DNA from: Armatimonadota bacterium
GTDB taxonomy: Bacteria > Armatimonadota > HRBIN16
Assembly (NCBI GenBank): GCA_026003195.1
Contig: BPGU01000001.1
Span: forward strand, 853,398 to 917,397
DNA: 64,000 nt
Direction: 5' to 3'
Below the pieces are notes generated by a model. That model did not search any database, had not been told where the DNA came from, and saw only the letters and a program-made list of their open reading frames with translations. Below, in pieces: positions 53,299 through 62,714 of the stretch; within the stretch, counting starts at the first letter, position 1, and each line of letters starts with the position of its first letter. The position numbers and the translations under genes are program-made.

Positions 53299-53925
53299 AT
53301 GGCTTTGTCTGCACGGGAGATATGGGCACAGGGTGTAGACCGCATGAAGGATAAGATTGTGCTGCCCAGTATGTGGGAAGCACTTGACCATGCGGTGCCG
53401 ATTACCATAGAGAATGGCGAGTTTGTGGTGGGTTTGCCTTCACAACGATACAGCCTGTCGGGACATCTGCGTAACCCCGGCTATCGCCGCACGATCGAGA
53501 TTATCCTCTCGGAGTTGGCGGGCGAAGAGGTGCAGTTGCGCATTATCGAGGGCACCACGCTTGCCGATTGGGAGCGTACCAAACAGCGCGAAGCGCTTGC
53601 TGCTGTCAGCAGGGAGCAGGAGTACGCCCAGCGACGCAAGCAAGAAGAAGTGGAGCAGTCGTGGGATGCCCTGTACGACCGTATCGTGCGCGCCTACTCG
53701 GAACAGCCATATCGCCAGCTCCCACAGGGAAAGGCGGCTTACCTGCAGAAGGCTTTGCAGATGGTGAGCGAGGCGATGGATGATCTGTATCCACAGGGCA
53801 GTGATGTGGACGACCTCACGGAACGCAATCTCGCCCGAGTGATTGACCGCATCGCCAACAACATCGGTGCACCGCCTGCACTGGTGGCGTACGAGCTGTT
53901 TCGGCTACGTGGTTCCGGGAGCTGA
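53299..53925 (+). CDS. Protein with a DnaA N-terminal-domain-like fold
   Basis: A 208-residue protein. Residues 5-95 follow the DnaA domain-I pattern: AREIWAQGVDRMKDKIVLPS, then a loop, PITIENGEFVVGLPSQR, an RRTIEIILSELAGEEVQLRI helix-strand and a closing strand. Residues 95-140 are charged coiled helix (TKQREALAAVSREQEYAQRR); the remaining 70 are helical without a known domain. There is no AAA+ ATPase or DNA-binding domain, so it is not an initiator. Domain I of DnaA binds partners such as DnaB; a regulatory or adaptor role is possible. It is first in an operon with a PfkB kinase. Confidence 0.68.
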   Translation: MALSAREIWAQGVDRMKDKIVLPSMWEALDHAVPITIENGEFVVGLPSQRYSLSGHLRNPGYRRTIEIILSELAGEEVQLRIIEGTTLADWERTKQREALAAVSREQEYAQRRKQEEVEQSWDALYDRIVRAYSEQPYRQLPQGKAAYLQKALQMVSEAMDDLYPQGSDVDDLTERNLARVIDRIANNIGAPPALVAYELFRLRGSGS

Positions 53926-53927
53926 CG

Positions 53928-54845
53928 TTGTCTGACATGCGCTATGACGTTTGCGTATACGGTACCGTCTGTGTAGACCGCATCCGTCGTGTGCAGAGTC
54001 TGCCGCCTCCCGGAGGGTATGTGGAAGTGCTGGAGGAGCGGTGGATGCCTGGTGGCGAGGCACTGAACACCGCCGTTGCACTGGCCACGTGGAACGTGCT
54101 GGTCGCCCTCGTCCCTAACGCGCTGGGGGAAGATGAACTGGCAGAGCATTTGTGGAACATGCTGACAGCGTATCCCTCGTTAGATTTGCGCTTCCTGCGC
54201 CGGCGTCGGGATGTGCGGACGCCCACCTGTGATGTGTATGTCACTCCTGACGGACATCGCACCATGTTCGGCATGGGGTTCGCGCACATGTCCACCGATA
54301 TCGTTCCCGACCCCGCCTTGCAGGGCGTGAAGGCTTTTACCGCCGACGCCAACCCGGGTGAGGCGTCGGTACGTGCTTGCGAGCAGGCAGCTGATGCTGG
54401 AGTGCCGGTTGTCGCGATGGATTTACACGATTCAGAGCGGGCGGGAAGAGTGGCGGACATCTTGCTGACCTCTTACGAGTGGGTAGGTCATGATGATGAT
54501 GTGGATGTGCTGAAGCGTATCGCGTCGCAATATCGCGAGCGATATGGTTGTACGGTCATCCTGACTGCGGGGGCGAAAGGATGTGTGCTGGCGGAGCGCG
54601 AACGTCAAGGGGTGGAGCATATCCCGGCATACCGTGCACCGGCTATCGTGGACACCACCGGGTCGGGAGATGTGTTTCGGGCCGGGTTGATTTACGGGCG
54701 TTACGTGCTGGAGCGTGAAATAACGTGGGCGATACGCTTTGGTTCGGCAGCGGCGGCACTGAACGCCGGAGCGATGGGAGCGTGTGCGGGGGTGCGTCCA
54801 GTAGGGGAGATAGAGCAGTTCATGAACACGCAGCACTCAGTGTGA
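53928..54845 (+). CDS. PfkB/ribokinase-family sugar kinase
   Basis: A 305-residue kinase: GGYVEVLEERWMPGGEALNT near residue 28 (first PfkB signature, Gly-Gly) and APAIVDTTGSGDVFRAGLIY near 240 (second signature, with the catalytic Asp in GSGD). A mid-protein VILTAGAKGCVL holds the ATP-site strand. TTG 53928 starts two bases after the upstream stop; ATG 53937 is the alternative start. It phosphorylates a sugar or nucleoside; with the isomerase gene 12 bases downstream a sugar pathway is likely. Confidence 0.88.
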   Translation: MSDMRYDVCVYGTVCVDRIRRVQSLPPPGGYVEVLEERWMPGGEALNTAVALATWNVLVALVPNALGEDELAEHLWNMLTAYPSLDLRFLRRRRDVRTPTCDVYVTPDGHRTMFGMGFAHMSTDIVPDPALQGVKAFTADANPGEASVRACEQAADAGVPVVAMDLHDSERAGRVADILLTSYEWVGHDDDVDVLKRIASQYRERYGCTVILTAGAKGCVLAERERQGVEHIPAYRAPAIVDTTGSGDVFRAGLIYGRYVLEREITWAIRFGSAAAALNAGAMGACAGVRPVGEIEQFMNTQHSV

Positions 54846-54857
54846 AGGAGGTGTACG

Positions 54858-55697
54858 GTGAAACTCTGTCTGAACCCAACCATAGGTGGTTACGGCAACA
54901 TCCATGAGTTCGTGGCACGGGCGAAACGTCATGGCTATCAGGCGGTGGAGTTCAATGTAGAAGAAATCGCAGGCATTATCCAGCAGCAGGGCGTGAACGC
55001 AGCGCGGGCGATATTCGAGGAATCGGGCATCGAGCCCGTTTGCTTCGGCTTGCCGGTGGAATGGCGCAAAGACCACGAGACGCTGAAAGAGGGGTTACGC
55101 GAACTACCGCGGCTGGCGCGTGCAGCGCAGGCAATCGGTTGTACCCGAACGGCGACCTGGCTACCTCCAAGTATCGACGAGTTTCCTGCGGCGTACTCCG
55201 TGCGTATGGCGGAACGCTTCCGCGAAATCGCGCGCGTGCTGGCAGATTTTAATGTGCGCCTGGGGTTGGAGTGGGTCGGACCAGCGACCGCTCGCACCCG
55301 CAAATATGACTGGATACACACCATGCATCAGCTGCTGGACTTTGAAGCGGAAATTGGCGCCCCCAATCTGGGATTGCTGGTGGACAGCTTTCACTGGTTC
55401 TGCATGGAAGGCACGGTGGAAGACCTGGAAAGATTAACGAACCAGCAGATGGTGCATGTGCATCTCAACGATGCGCCCAACAAGCCGCCGAAAGAGCAGA
55501 TAGACTTCCAGCGTCTGTTGCCGGGTGAGGGAGTGATTGACCTCGCGGGATTCCTGCGCGCACTGAAGAAGGTCGGCTATGATGGAGGCATTGCCATTGA
55601 GGTGTTCAACGAGGAACTCCAGGCGATGGCTCCCGACGACGCAGTGGCGAAGGCGAAGCAGGCATATGATAATGTATGGCGTCAGGCATTTGGTTGA
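54858..55697 (+). CDS. Sugar phosphate isomerase/epimerase (xylose-isomerase-like TIM barrel)
   Basis: A 279-residue TIM-barrel protein of the AP-endonuclease-2/xylose isomerase superfamily: KLCLNPTIGGYGNIHEFVAR at the start, ATWLPPSIDE near 105, VRLGLEWVGP (metal Glu) near 135, NLGLLVDSFHWFCME (Asp, His) near 175, MVHVHLNDAPNKPP (His, Asp) near 204 and GGIAIEVFNEELQ (final Glu) near 251. GTG 54858 has AAGGAGGTG upstream. With the kinase upstream it probably channels one sugar. Confidence 0.9.
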   Translation: MKLCLNPTIGGYGNIHEFVARAKRHGYQAVEFNVEEIAGIIQQQGVNAARAIFEESGIEPVCFGLPVEWRKDHETLKEGLRELPRLARAAQAIGCTRTATWLPPSIDEFPAAYSVRMAERFREIARVLADFNVRLGLEWVGPATARTRKYDWIHTMHQLLDFEAEIGAPNLGLLVDSFHWFCMEGTVEDLERLTNQQMVHVHLNDAPNKPPKEQIDFQRLLPGEGVIDLAGFLRALKKVGYDGGIAIEVFNEELQAMAPDDAVAKAKQAYDNVWRQAFG

Positions 55698-55699
55698 TC

Positions 55700-55774
55700 T
55701 GGTGGGCCCGGCAGGACTCGAACCTGCAACCAACCAGTTATGAGCCGGCCGCTCTGCCTTTGAGCTACGGGCCC
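55700..55774 (-). tRNA. tRNA with anticodon CAT (elongator Met or Ile2)
   Basis: A complete minus-strand cloverleaf of 72 nt plus an encoded CCA (55700-55702). The acceptor GGGCCCG pairs with CGGGCCC (7 bp), the D-stem GCTC/GAGC has a 7-base loop containing GG, the anticodon stem GCCGG/CTGGT encloses CTCATAA with anticodon CAT, the variable loop is TGGTT, and T-arm GCAGG/CCTGC encloses TTCGAGT. The discriminator is A. The paired G1-C72 and the absence of three GC pairs in the anticodon stem argue against the initiator. Met or lysidine-modified Ile cannot be decided from sequence alone. Confidence 0.95.
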
Positions 55775-56000
55775 CCTTGTGCGCACATATAGTTTACCAG
55801 AGATGCCCGGTGCGTGCAAGGGGGCGATCCCCCACCCCTGAAGCATCACTATCTTCTAAGAACGGACAGATCGGACCATCCCCGAAAAAGAACCGGTTTT
55901 CCTCCTCTGTGGGCATAATCCCCGTATTTTGCGAAGTGCATCTGCGCCCTGTCTTGCTATTTAATAGGGGTGACTATATTTCTGAGGAGGTAGTATACCT

Positions 56001-56741
56001 ATGCAGAAGCGCGTTCCTCGATGGCTCGTGCTGATGGTGGCTGGAGTGGTGGCATTCACCATCTCCGCCAGCGCAACCACCAACGTCATCGGCTCAGCGG
56101 GTGCGGGCTGGCAGGCGTGGTCTGCGCCCGATCAAGACGGCAATCCCTACTGGGATAACGTGTCGCAGGACGGCAACAAGAAGAATATCGGTTACTTCCT
56201 GAGCAAGACCGGTGGCTTCAGCAGCCATCCTGCCAGCCCGAACATCACGCCGCCCTGGTGGGGCTATGGCGACGGCAGCGCGGACCTGAACTTCCATTTC
56301 AACAGCAGCCTGTCGCAGGCGGTGAAACTGGTTATCGAAGTGGCGGGTCTGGCGAACGTCAACGAGCTGGGCTGGTACGACGTGAGCAATCCATCCGTCG
56401 GTGGGGTGATCTTCCCGGGTCCGGCAGGAGCAGGCTCCACTACCGTCTTTACCCCGACGCCCAACTTCGGTCTATACATCAAGACCTCGGGCGGGGTGAA
56501 GTATTACACGCAGTCCAGCCTGAATCCGCTCGCTGAGCAAAATCACCAGCATTTCGCGCTCTTCAAAGAGGCGCCCGGTGTCTACTGGGTAGGCATCGAA
56601 GACAAGCCCAAGAACACCGGTGAGGGCTTCGGCGGCGACTACAACGATATGGTGATTCGCATGGCGGTCGTACCCGAGCCTGCTACGATGAGCCTGTTTG
56701 CACTCGGTTTGCTTCCCTTGCTGCGGCGGCGCAAGGCGTAG
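56001..56741 (+). CDS. PEP-CTERM exported protein
   Basis: A 246-residue protein with a signal peptide (residues 9-27, LVLMVAGVVAFTISASA) and a C-terminal sorting tail: AVVPEPATMSLFALGLLPLL then Arg-Arg-Arg-Lys-Ala. The mature body of about 190 residues has DUF4114-like elements (QHFALFKEAPGVYWVGIEDK and GFGGDYNDMVIRM) typical of PEP-CTERM surface proteins. The tail is the target of an exosortase, not encoded in this window. GAGGAGG lies 13-19 bases before the ATG. A terminator follows. Confidence 0.9.
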   Translation: MQKRVPRWLVLMVAGVVAFTISASATTNVIGSAGAGWQAWSAPDQDGNPYWDNVSQDGNKKNIGYFLSKTGGFSSHPASPNITPPWWGYGDGSADLNFHFNSSLSQAVKLVIEVAGLANVNELGWYDVSNPSVGGVIFPGPAGAGSTTVFTPTPNFGLYIKTSGGVKYYTQSSLNPLAEQNHQHFALFKEAPGVYWVGIEDKPKNTGEGFGGDYNDMVIRMAVVPEPATMSLFALGLLPLLRRRKA

Positions 56742-56769
56742 AACCACTACAGAAGTGGAAAAGAGACGA

Positions 56770-56798
56770 AGGGCGCAGGGTCCCCTGCGCTCTTTCGT
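56770..56798 (+). terminator. Intrinsic terminator after the PEP-CTERM gene
   Basis: AGGGCGCAGGG (56770-56780) pairs with CCCTGCGCTCT (56783-56793), including one G-T pair. A T-rich tail follows (TTCGTTCGTT). It lies 29 bases after the stop codon of the PEP-CTERM gene. Confidence 0.8.
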
Positions 56799-56957
56799 TC
56801 GTTGTAATGGGGGTACAATTCGTTTAGACGACTGTTCGGAGGTCGGAGAATGGCGGAGAGTGCGTTGCGCCAACCCGTGGTAGACACCCATATCTGTTTG
56901 CTTGAACGTTTTCCGGTATAATAGAATTGCTATTCCTGGGATAGAGAGGCGAGAGAG

Positions 56958-57848
56958 ATGACCGAGGCAGAGAAGGCGACGTGGCGCACCAAGGTTGGTC
57001 TGGCGGAGATGCTGAAGGGTGGCGTGATTATGGATGTCACCTCGCCCGAGCAGGCGGAAATCGCCGAGGAGGCAGGTGCAGTGGCAGTGATGGCACTGGA
57101 GCGCGTACCTGCGGACATCCGCGCGCAGGGTGGTGTCGCCCGCATGACCGACCCCAAAATCATCAAAGCCATCATGAGGGCGGTGAGCATCCCTGTGATG
57201 GCCAAGTGCCGGATCGGGCACTTCGTGGAGGCTCAGATACTGGAGGCACTGGGGGTGGATTTTATCGATGAGAGCGAGGTACTCACCCCTGCCGATGAAC
57301 AACACCACATCAACAAGCACGCTTTCAAGGTTCCCTTTGTCTGCGGCTGTCGCGATTTGGGTGAGGCGCTGCGACGCATCGGTGAAGGCGCAGCGATGAT
57401 ACGCACCAAAGGCGAAGCGGGAACAGGTAACGTGGTAGAAGCGGTGCGACACATGCGCGCGGTGATGAGTGGCATCCGCTGGCTGCAGAGCCTGCGTGAA
57501 GATGAACTGATGGCGGCATCCAAGCAGCTGCAGGCTCCGTATGAGCTGGTTGTGGAAGTGCACCGCACCGGTAAGTTGCCCGTGCCGAACTTCTCGGCAG
57601 GCGGTATCGCCACGCCAGCGGACGCTGCGCTGATGATGCAGCTGGGCGCGGAGGCGGTATTCGTCGGCTCCGGTATCTTCAAGTCCGGCGACCCGAAACG
57701 CCGTGCCAAAGCCATTGTGGATGCGGTGACCTACTACAACGACCCCAAGATTCTGGCGGAGATTTCGGAAGACCTCGGCGAGCCGATGGTAGGCATCGAC
57801 ATCCGCCAGCTGGAGGAAAAAGAGCTTCTGGCTCCGCGCGGGTGGTAG
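56958..57848 (+). CDS. pdxS: Pyridoxal 5'-phosphate synthase subunit PdxS
   Basis: A 296-residue PdxS/SNZ barrel: [18 protein letters not shown] near residue 24, [20 protein letters not shown] near 45, the Lys of [14 protein letters not shown] near 81 (most have AKARIGH, so a Cys replaces Ala), and the second Lys region [16 protein letters not shown] near 148. It makes PLP from ribose 5-phosphate, glyceraldehyde 3-phosphate and ammonia from PdxT. No pdxT is nearby. A TATAAT at 56917-56922 with only a weak -35 (CTGTTT) is the likely promoter. Confidence 0.96.
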   Translation: MTEAEKATWRTKVGLAEMLKGGVIMDVTSPEQAEIAEEAGAVAVMALERVPADIRAQGGVARMTDPKIIKAIMRAVSIPVMAKCRIGHFVEAQILEALGVDFIDESEVLTPADEQHHINKHAFKVPFVCGCRDLGEALRRIGEGAAMIRTKGEAGTGNVVEAVRHMRAVMSGIRWLQSLREDELMAASKQLQAPYELVVEVHRTGKLPVPNFSAGGIATPADAALMMQLGAEAVFVGSGIFKSGDPKRRAKAIVDAVTYYNDPKILAEISEDLGEPMVGIDIRQLEEKELLAPRGW

Positions 57849-57865
57849 ATTCGCTCCCACTCTTG

Positions 57866-57895
57866 CCCCCTCTCCCATCGCAGTGGGAGAGGGGG
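57866..57895. terminator. Hairpin between convergent pdxS and M16 genes
   Basis: CCCCCTCTCCCA (57866-57877) pairs perfectly with TGGGAGAGGGGG (57884-57895) around a 6-base loop. There is no T-run, but its place in a 62-base convergent gap suggests bidirectional transcript end. Confidence 0.65.
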
Positions 57896-57910
57896 AATGT
57901 CTGTTGCTCC

Positions 57911-59263
57911 TTACATCGCCGGGCGTACTTCCACTTCGCCGAACGGCTCTAGCAGGGGTTGGACACGCTCTGCTTCCCCGACAGCGACAATCGCCATCCG
58001 ATCGGGGAGGAGATGGCGCTGTACCACGTCGCGAACTGCTTCCAGCGTGATGGACTGCACGCGCTCGCGGTAGGTCTCCATACTGTCTTTAGGCAGCTCC
58101 AGCATCTCTATCGCCACGATCTCCCCCGCGATACCACCCTGCGTGCTGAGATGGATCGAGAAGGTGCCGTTGAGATAGTTTTTGGTGCTCTGCAGCTCCT
58201 TTTCGGTGATGCCGTCGCGCCTCAATACCTCCACCTCACGGAGCATCTCCTCCACCGCCTCGCCCGCTACCTCCGGGCGTACCTGCGCAGACATGGAGAA
58301 GGTGCTTGCCTCACGGTGCTGCGACAGGTGCGAGCTCACATCATACGCGAACCCCTTCTGCTCGCGCACGTTCATGAAAAGGCGCGAACCGGCGCGCCCG
58401 CCCAGCGCGGTGTTGGTCAACTCCATAGCGAGGAAATCGGGGTCGTTGGGACGCGGAGCAAGATGCCCTATCAGCAGGTTCACCTGCACCGAGCCGGGGC
58501 GGTTTACGAGATGCACCGTACGCTGCTCTCGTGGCGGTGGCGGCTCGTGGGTGGGATGCACCACGCCGCGCGGCTGCCACCCTGCAAACGTTTTATCCAG
58601 AGCCTTTCGCAGCTGCGGTGCATCTACTGCCCCGACGACCACCAGCAGGCTATTGTCGGGGGTGTAATGGCTGGCGTGGAACTCGCGCAGGGTATCGGAC
58701 GTCATCGCGTTCACTGAATCTTCGGTCGGGGCGATGCGCGAGTAGGGATGATTACCAAACAGTACCTGCGCGAAACGCTCCCGGGCGAGAAACGCGGGTT
58801 GCGTGCGTTGATAACGCAAAGTCTGAATGGTATTCTCCTTTGCCAGCTCCACCTCTTTGGGGTCAAATGCAGGTTTGAGAACCGTCTCTGCCATGAGTTT
58901 GAGCAGAGGTGTCAGGTTTTCCGCCAGTACGCTCGCGGAGACGGTGCTGTAGTCCCGATTGGCGTGCGCTTCCAGGGTAGCACCCAACTCCTCCACCGCT
59001 CGCGCAAACCGAAAGCTGCTGCGCTTTTGCGTGCCCTGGGTCAGACAATGTGCGGTTAGTGCTGCCAGACCGGGCAGGTCGGTGGGGTCGTGTGCACTGC
59101 CAGCACGCACCACCAGGCGTAAGGTCACAAAAGGAACCCTTCTATCTTCCACCAGAATCACACGCAAGCCGTCGGCAGCGGTAAACTCCTCGCGTTTAGG
59201 CAGCACCAGCGGGCGCAACGCCGACGGTGGTGGGGGAGTAGTGATAACACTTGCTTTGCTCAC
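57911..59263 (-). CDS. M16-family peptidase homologue, inactive partner type
   Basis: A 450-residue protein with both M16 halves (about 30-220 and 240-430). The HxxEH zinc motif is absent: the corresponding stretch reads LAALTAHCLTQGTQKRSSF near residue 68. The second-half substrate-binding region (GRAGSRLFMNVREQKGFAYDV near 285, with Arg-Tyr) is present. This is the usual inactive partner of an active M16 subunit, encoded 11 bases upstream. Together they form a heterodimeric or heterotetrameric peptidase. There is no signal peptide. Confidence 0.9.
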   Translation of the reverse strand: MSKASVITTPPPPSALRPLVLPKREEFTAADGLRVILVEDRRVPFVTLRLVVRAGSAHDPTDLPGLAALTAHCLTQGTQKRSSFRFARAVEELGATLEAHANRDYSTVSASVLAENLTPLLKLMAETVLKPAFDPKEVELAKENTIQTLRYQRTQPAFLARERFAQVLFGNHPYSRIAPTEDSVNAMTSDTLREFHASHYTPDNSLLVVVGAVDAPQLRKALDKTFAGWQPRGVVHPTHEPPPPREQRTVHLVNRPGSVQVNLLIGHLAPRPNDPDFLAMELTNTALGGRAGSRLFMNVREQKGFAYDVSSHLSQHREASTFSMSAQVRPEVAGEAVEEMLREVEVLRRDGITEKELQSTKNYLNGTFSIHLSTQGGIAGEIVAIEMLELPKDSMETYRERVQSITLEAVRDVVQRHLLPDRMAIVAVGEAERVQPLLEPFGEVEVRPAM

Positions 59264-59274
59264 CCTGTCCTCCT

Positions 59275-60588
59275 CTATCCCTCTGCTCCGGTCGCGCCGG
59301 GCAGGATGTGCAATACAGTAGCCGTACCGGGTTGGAGAAAACGTTGGGCGACCTGCTGTATCTCTTCAGCGGTGACGTCCATGTAACGCTGCAGTTCGGT
59401 GTTAATCAGCGCGGGGTCACCGTCAAAGAGCGTATGGTACGCCAGTTCCATCGCCCGTCCCAAAGGCGTTTGCAAGCCGTACAGTCCGCCCCATACGCCC
59501 CGGTAGCGCTCCGCTCGCAGCTGATTCTTCGCACGTTGTAATTCGCGCTCCGTAACGCCTGCCTCTTGAATGCGCGTTATCTCCGCCACGATGCTCTCTT
59601 CGATGCGATCGAACCGCTGGTCCGGCTTGAAGACGACAAAAGCGGTAAACAAGCCCGGTCCGCGACGGTCTTCCAGCCCACCGGAGACCCCCAGCGCGCT
59701 CTTCTGGCGTTTGACCAGACGCTGATGCAGACGTGCGCTCTCCCCGGCGAACAGGATGCGGTCGAGCAGGGCAAGGGCATATCTTTCAGGCGAGTGACGG
59801 GGTGGGACCTTCCACGCCATTGCTATAGCGGGCAGGTTTGCCAGCTTGTCGGTGTAGGTAAAGCGTTTTTGCTCTGCACGCTCAGGTTCGCTCACGTCCA
59901 CCGGCTGAGGAGGCTCCTGTGGGGGGATGTTGCCGAAATGTTTGCGCACCCACTGCAACGCCTGTTCGCTCTCGAAGTCACCGGCAATTGCCAGCACCGC
60001 GTTATTGGGGGCGTAGTAGGTGCGGAAGAAGCGCTGCACGTCCTCTAGCGTTGCCGCATCGAGGTCCTCCATCGAGCCGATGACCGAGTGTGCGTTGGCG
60101 AAGTTATCGTACGCCAGCTCGTACAACAGAATGCCCCGCGCATAGGAGAAGGGCTGGTTGTCCACGCGCAGACGCTTCTCCTCCTTGACCACCTCGCGCT
60201 GGTTGTCTAGGTTCTCCTGGTTGACTTGCAGCGAGCGCATCCGGTCCGCTTCCAGCCACAGGGCGAGCTCCAGCTGGTTGCTGGGCATGACCTCAAAATA
60301 GATGGTGAAATCGTTGCTGGTCATGCCGTTGAGCACGCCACCGTTGTCTTCCACATACGTGTAGAACTCGCCTTTCTGGACGTTCGCGGAACCCTGAAAC
60401 ATCATGTGCTCGAACAGGTGGGCAAACCCTGTGCGCCCGGGCGGCTCGTTGCGTGCACCCACGTCATAAAGCACCACCACCGCCACCACCGGCACGCTGT
60501 GGTCCTCCGAAAGCACCACGCGCATGCCGTTTTCGATGGTGTGCAGAGAATATGGAACGGTAAAGGGCATTATCGTCTTCGCTGCCAT
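59275..60588 (-). CDS. M16-family zinc peptidase, catalytic subunit
   Basis: A 437-residue peptidase, from ATG 60588 (GAGGTGG upstream). The zinc motif HLFEH lies in RTGFAHLFEHMMFQGSANV near residue 50, and the distal Glu is in LDNQREVVKEEKRLR near 125. The second half lacks the Arg-Tyr substrate motif of the partner, so catalysis and substrate binding are divided between two genes. It probably degrades peptides in the cytoplasm or periplasm; no export signal is visible. Confidence 0.93.
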   Translation of the reverse strand: MAAKTIMPFTVPYSLHTIENGMRVVLSEDHSVPVVAVVVLYDVGARNEPPGRTGFAHLFEHMMFQGSANVQKGEFYTYVEDNGGVLNGMTSNDFTIYFEVMPSNQLELALWLEADRMRSLQVNQENLDNQREVVKEEKRLRVDNQPFSYARGILLYELAYDNFANAHSVIGSMEDLDAATLEDVQRFFRTYYAPNNAVLAIAGDFESEQALQWVRKHFGNIPPQEPPQPVDVSEPERAEQKRFTYTDKLANLPAIAMAWKVPPRHSPERYALALLDRILFAGESARLHQRLVKRQKSALGVSGGLEDRRGPGLFTAFVVFKPDQRFDRIEESIVAEITRIQEAGVTERELQRAKNQLRAERYRGVWGGLYGLQTPLGRAMELAYHTLFDGDPALINTELQRYMDVTAEEIQQVAQRFLQPGTATVLHILPGATGAEG

Positions 60589-60722
60589 AAACCCACCTCG
60601 TTGGATATCTCCGGTGAAAGTATAGCCGTTTTGCTGTCCGTATTTCAAGCGGACGGTATTTGCATCCGCCCCAAAATTAGGATACAATGTAAACGATTAA
60701 GTGACCCAAAAGGAGTGAGCGA

Positions 60723-62714
60723 TTGGGGCGGATGAAGATTGTGGGGTTGGTCGTTGCTTTCGTACTGTGGGTCTGTGTGCACACCACTCTTTGGGCAGGG
60801 CAGTACTCCTCGCGAACCATTCCTGCCGTCAAGACGGCGACCCCTCCGACCATCGACGGGCGACTGGATGACGAGGCATGGCGCAACGCGCCGGTAGCGA
60901 AGGAGTTCGTAGATCCATATACTGGCAAGCCTGCCGCCGATCAAACCGAGGCATACATCCTGTACGACAACACAGCCATCTACGTCGCTTTTTATTGCCA
61001 CGATAGCCAGCCGGAGGCGATTGTGGCGCGGGAGATTCGCCCCGGTTCGGATTTTCCGGGCGAGGATACCGTCACCTTCCAGATAGACCCCTATTTCTCG
61101 CGCAACTGGGTGAACATCTCCGCCTTTATCGTGAACGCGCTGGGCACACAAAACGAGCGCATCGCAGGGGGACGTGCTGCCAAGCGGGAATGGCGCGGCA
61201 TCTGGCAGGCAGCGGTGCAGCGCGTCCCTGACGGCTGGACGGTGGAAATGCGCATCCCCTGGCAAGTGCTCAACTACCCCAGCGCGAACGGTGCAGTGAA
61301 CATGAGCATTAACTTCAAGCGCGACCATGCCCGCACGCGCATCGATTACTTCTGGAGCGATGTCACTCCCATGCGCCGCCCCGAACTGATGGGCATCTGG
61401 CAGGGTGTGGAGCCACCCCGAGCTTCCAACCGCAAAGATCTGCAACTGCTGAGCTATCTTACTCCCGAATGGCAGGATGGCGGGGGTCAAGAGATACGTG
61501 CAGGGCTGGATGTACGGTATACGCCTACGCCGCAGCTGACCGGCGTGTTGAGCCTGTTGCCGGATTTCCGCAATATTGAGGGAGCAGTGGAAGGCATCGA
61601 GTTCAGCCGCAGCGAGCGGTTTGTGGAGGAGACTCGTCCCTTCTTCATGGAAGGCATTCGTTATTTTGACCTCACAGAGCCGTATGGCATCGGTCGCTTG
61701 TTCTACAGTCAGCGCATCGAGGAGTTCGATGCCGGCTTAAAGGTCTTCGGCAACCTCAACTCCGCGCTGTCGCTGGGGGTGCTGAGCACGTTCCGGGGCG
61801 AGCGTGACCGGGCATCGGTGGCGCATCTGCGCTACTCGATGGGTGAACGGGGCGGATGGAGTGTGTATGGACTGCTTCGCCGCGGCAGAGATTATCCCCA
61901 TCACGACGCCTACGGTGTCAGCGGCAACGTGCGCTCTGGCAACTTCCGCGTGGGGGGCAAGTGGATCTATGCCCGCGAGGCGGACACCGGCGGTGTAGCA
62001 ACCGACGTGACCCTCAATTACGAAGTGCCCCGCTGGTTCAGTGGGTTGCGCTGGATGCGCATTGACCCCGACTTCCGCGCCTCACTGGGGCTTATCTATT
62101 TCACCGACCGGCAGGGGCTATCGTGGTACACCCGCTACAACAACGAAATACGACGGGGACCCATCCGCGAGGTGGAGACAGAAGTCTTCCTGCGCGACTA
62201 TACCCACTGTGACGGCACTCCGTTTGAGAAGGGTATCCGTGCTTCCTGCGACGTGACCCTGCGTAGCGATTACCAGATTGGCATCGGGCACGAGGTAGCA
62301 ACCTTCGAGGGCACGCACGACCGGGTTTACGAGGTCAGGCTGCGGGGAAACGTGAGCAACCGCTTCCGGCAGTGGGACCTCAGCTACGAGTTCGGTCAAC
62401 GCTCGGATAAAAACATCCGCTTCATCGGGTTCGGCATCACGCGCCGGCTGTTCGGTAAGCTCGATGTGGGGTTGAACGGTTCCATCTTGCGCTTCGATGA
62501 GAACCGCGACCAGTACATTTTGACTGTCGGCTGGGAGTTCGACGAACTGCGTGCGCTCAGCGCGCGCCTGGTGCATCAGGATGGCAACGTGAACTGGTAC
62601 CTCGCGTATCGCAGTGCGGGCGGTGTAGGACAGGACCTGTACATCATTATCGGCGACCCCAACGCGGAGCGATTCACCGAACGCATTGCGCTCAAGTGGG
62701 TATGGGCGATGTGA
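60723..62714 (+). CDS. DUF5916-type outer-membrane barrel protein with CBM9-like N-terminal domain
   Basis: A 663-residue protein from TTG 60723 (AAAGGAG 8 bases upstream; ATG 60732 is the alternative). A signal peptide (VVAFVLWVCVHTTLWA) is followed by a CBM9-like domain (TATPPTIDGRLDDEAWRNAP near 42, FQIDPYFSRNWVNISAF near 120), then a beta-rich C-terminal part from about residue 260 that ends in alternating strands closing with an aromatic residue (IALKWVWAM), as in outer-membrane barrels. This supports a Gram-negative envelope. The role may be carbohydrate-related or unknown. Confidence 0.85.
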   Translation: MGRMKIVGLVVAFVLWVCVHTTLWAGQYSSRTIPAVKTATPPTIDGRLDDEAWRNAPVAKEFVDPYTGKPAADQTEAYILYDNTAIYVAFYCHDSQPEAIVAREIRPGSDFPGEDTVTFQIDPYFSRNWVNISAFIVNALGTQNERIAGGRAAKREWRGIWQAAVQRVPDGWTVEMRIPWQVLNYPSANGAVNMSINFKRDHARTRIDYFWSDVTPMRRPELMGIWQGVEPPRASNRKDLQLLSYLTPEWQDGGGQEIRAGLDVRYTPTPQLTGVLSLLPDFRNIEGAVEGIEFSRSERFVEETRPFFMEGIRYFDLTEPYGIGRLFYSQRIEEFDAGLKVFGNLNSALSLGVLSTFRGERDRASVAHLRYSMGERGGWSVYGLLRRGRDYPHHDAYGVSGNVRSGNFRVGGKWIYAREADTGGVATDVTLNYEVPRWFSGLRWMRIDPDFRASLGLIYFTDRQGLSWYTRYNNEIRRGPIREVETEVFLRDYTHCDGTPFEKGIRASCDVTLRSDYQIGIGHEVATFEGTHDRVYEVRLRGNVSNRFRQWDLSYEFGQRSDKNIRFIGFGITRRLFGKLDVGLNGSILRFDENRDQYILTVGWEFDELRALSARLVHQDGNVNWYLAYRSAGGVGQDLYIIIGDPNAERFTERIALKWVWAM

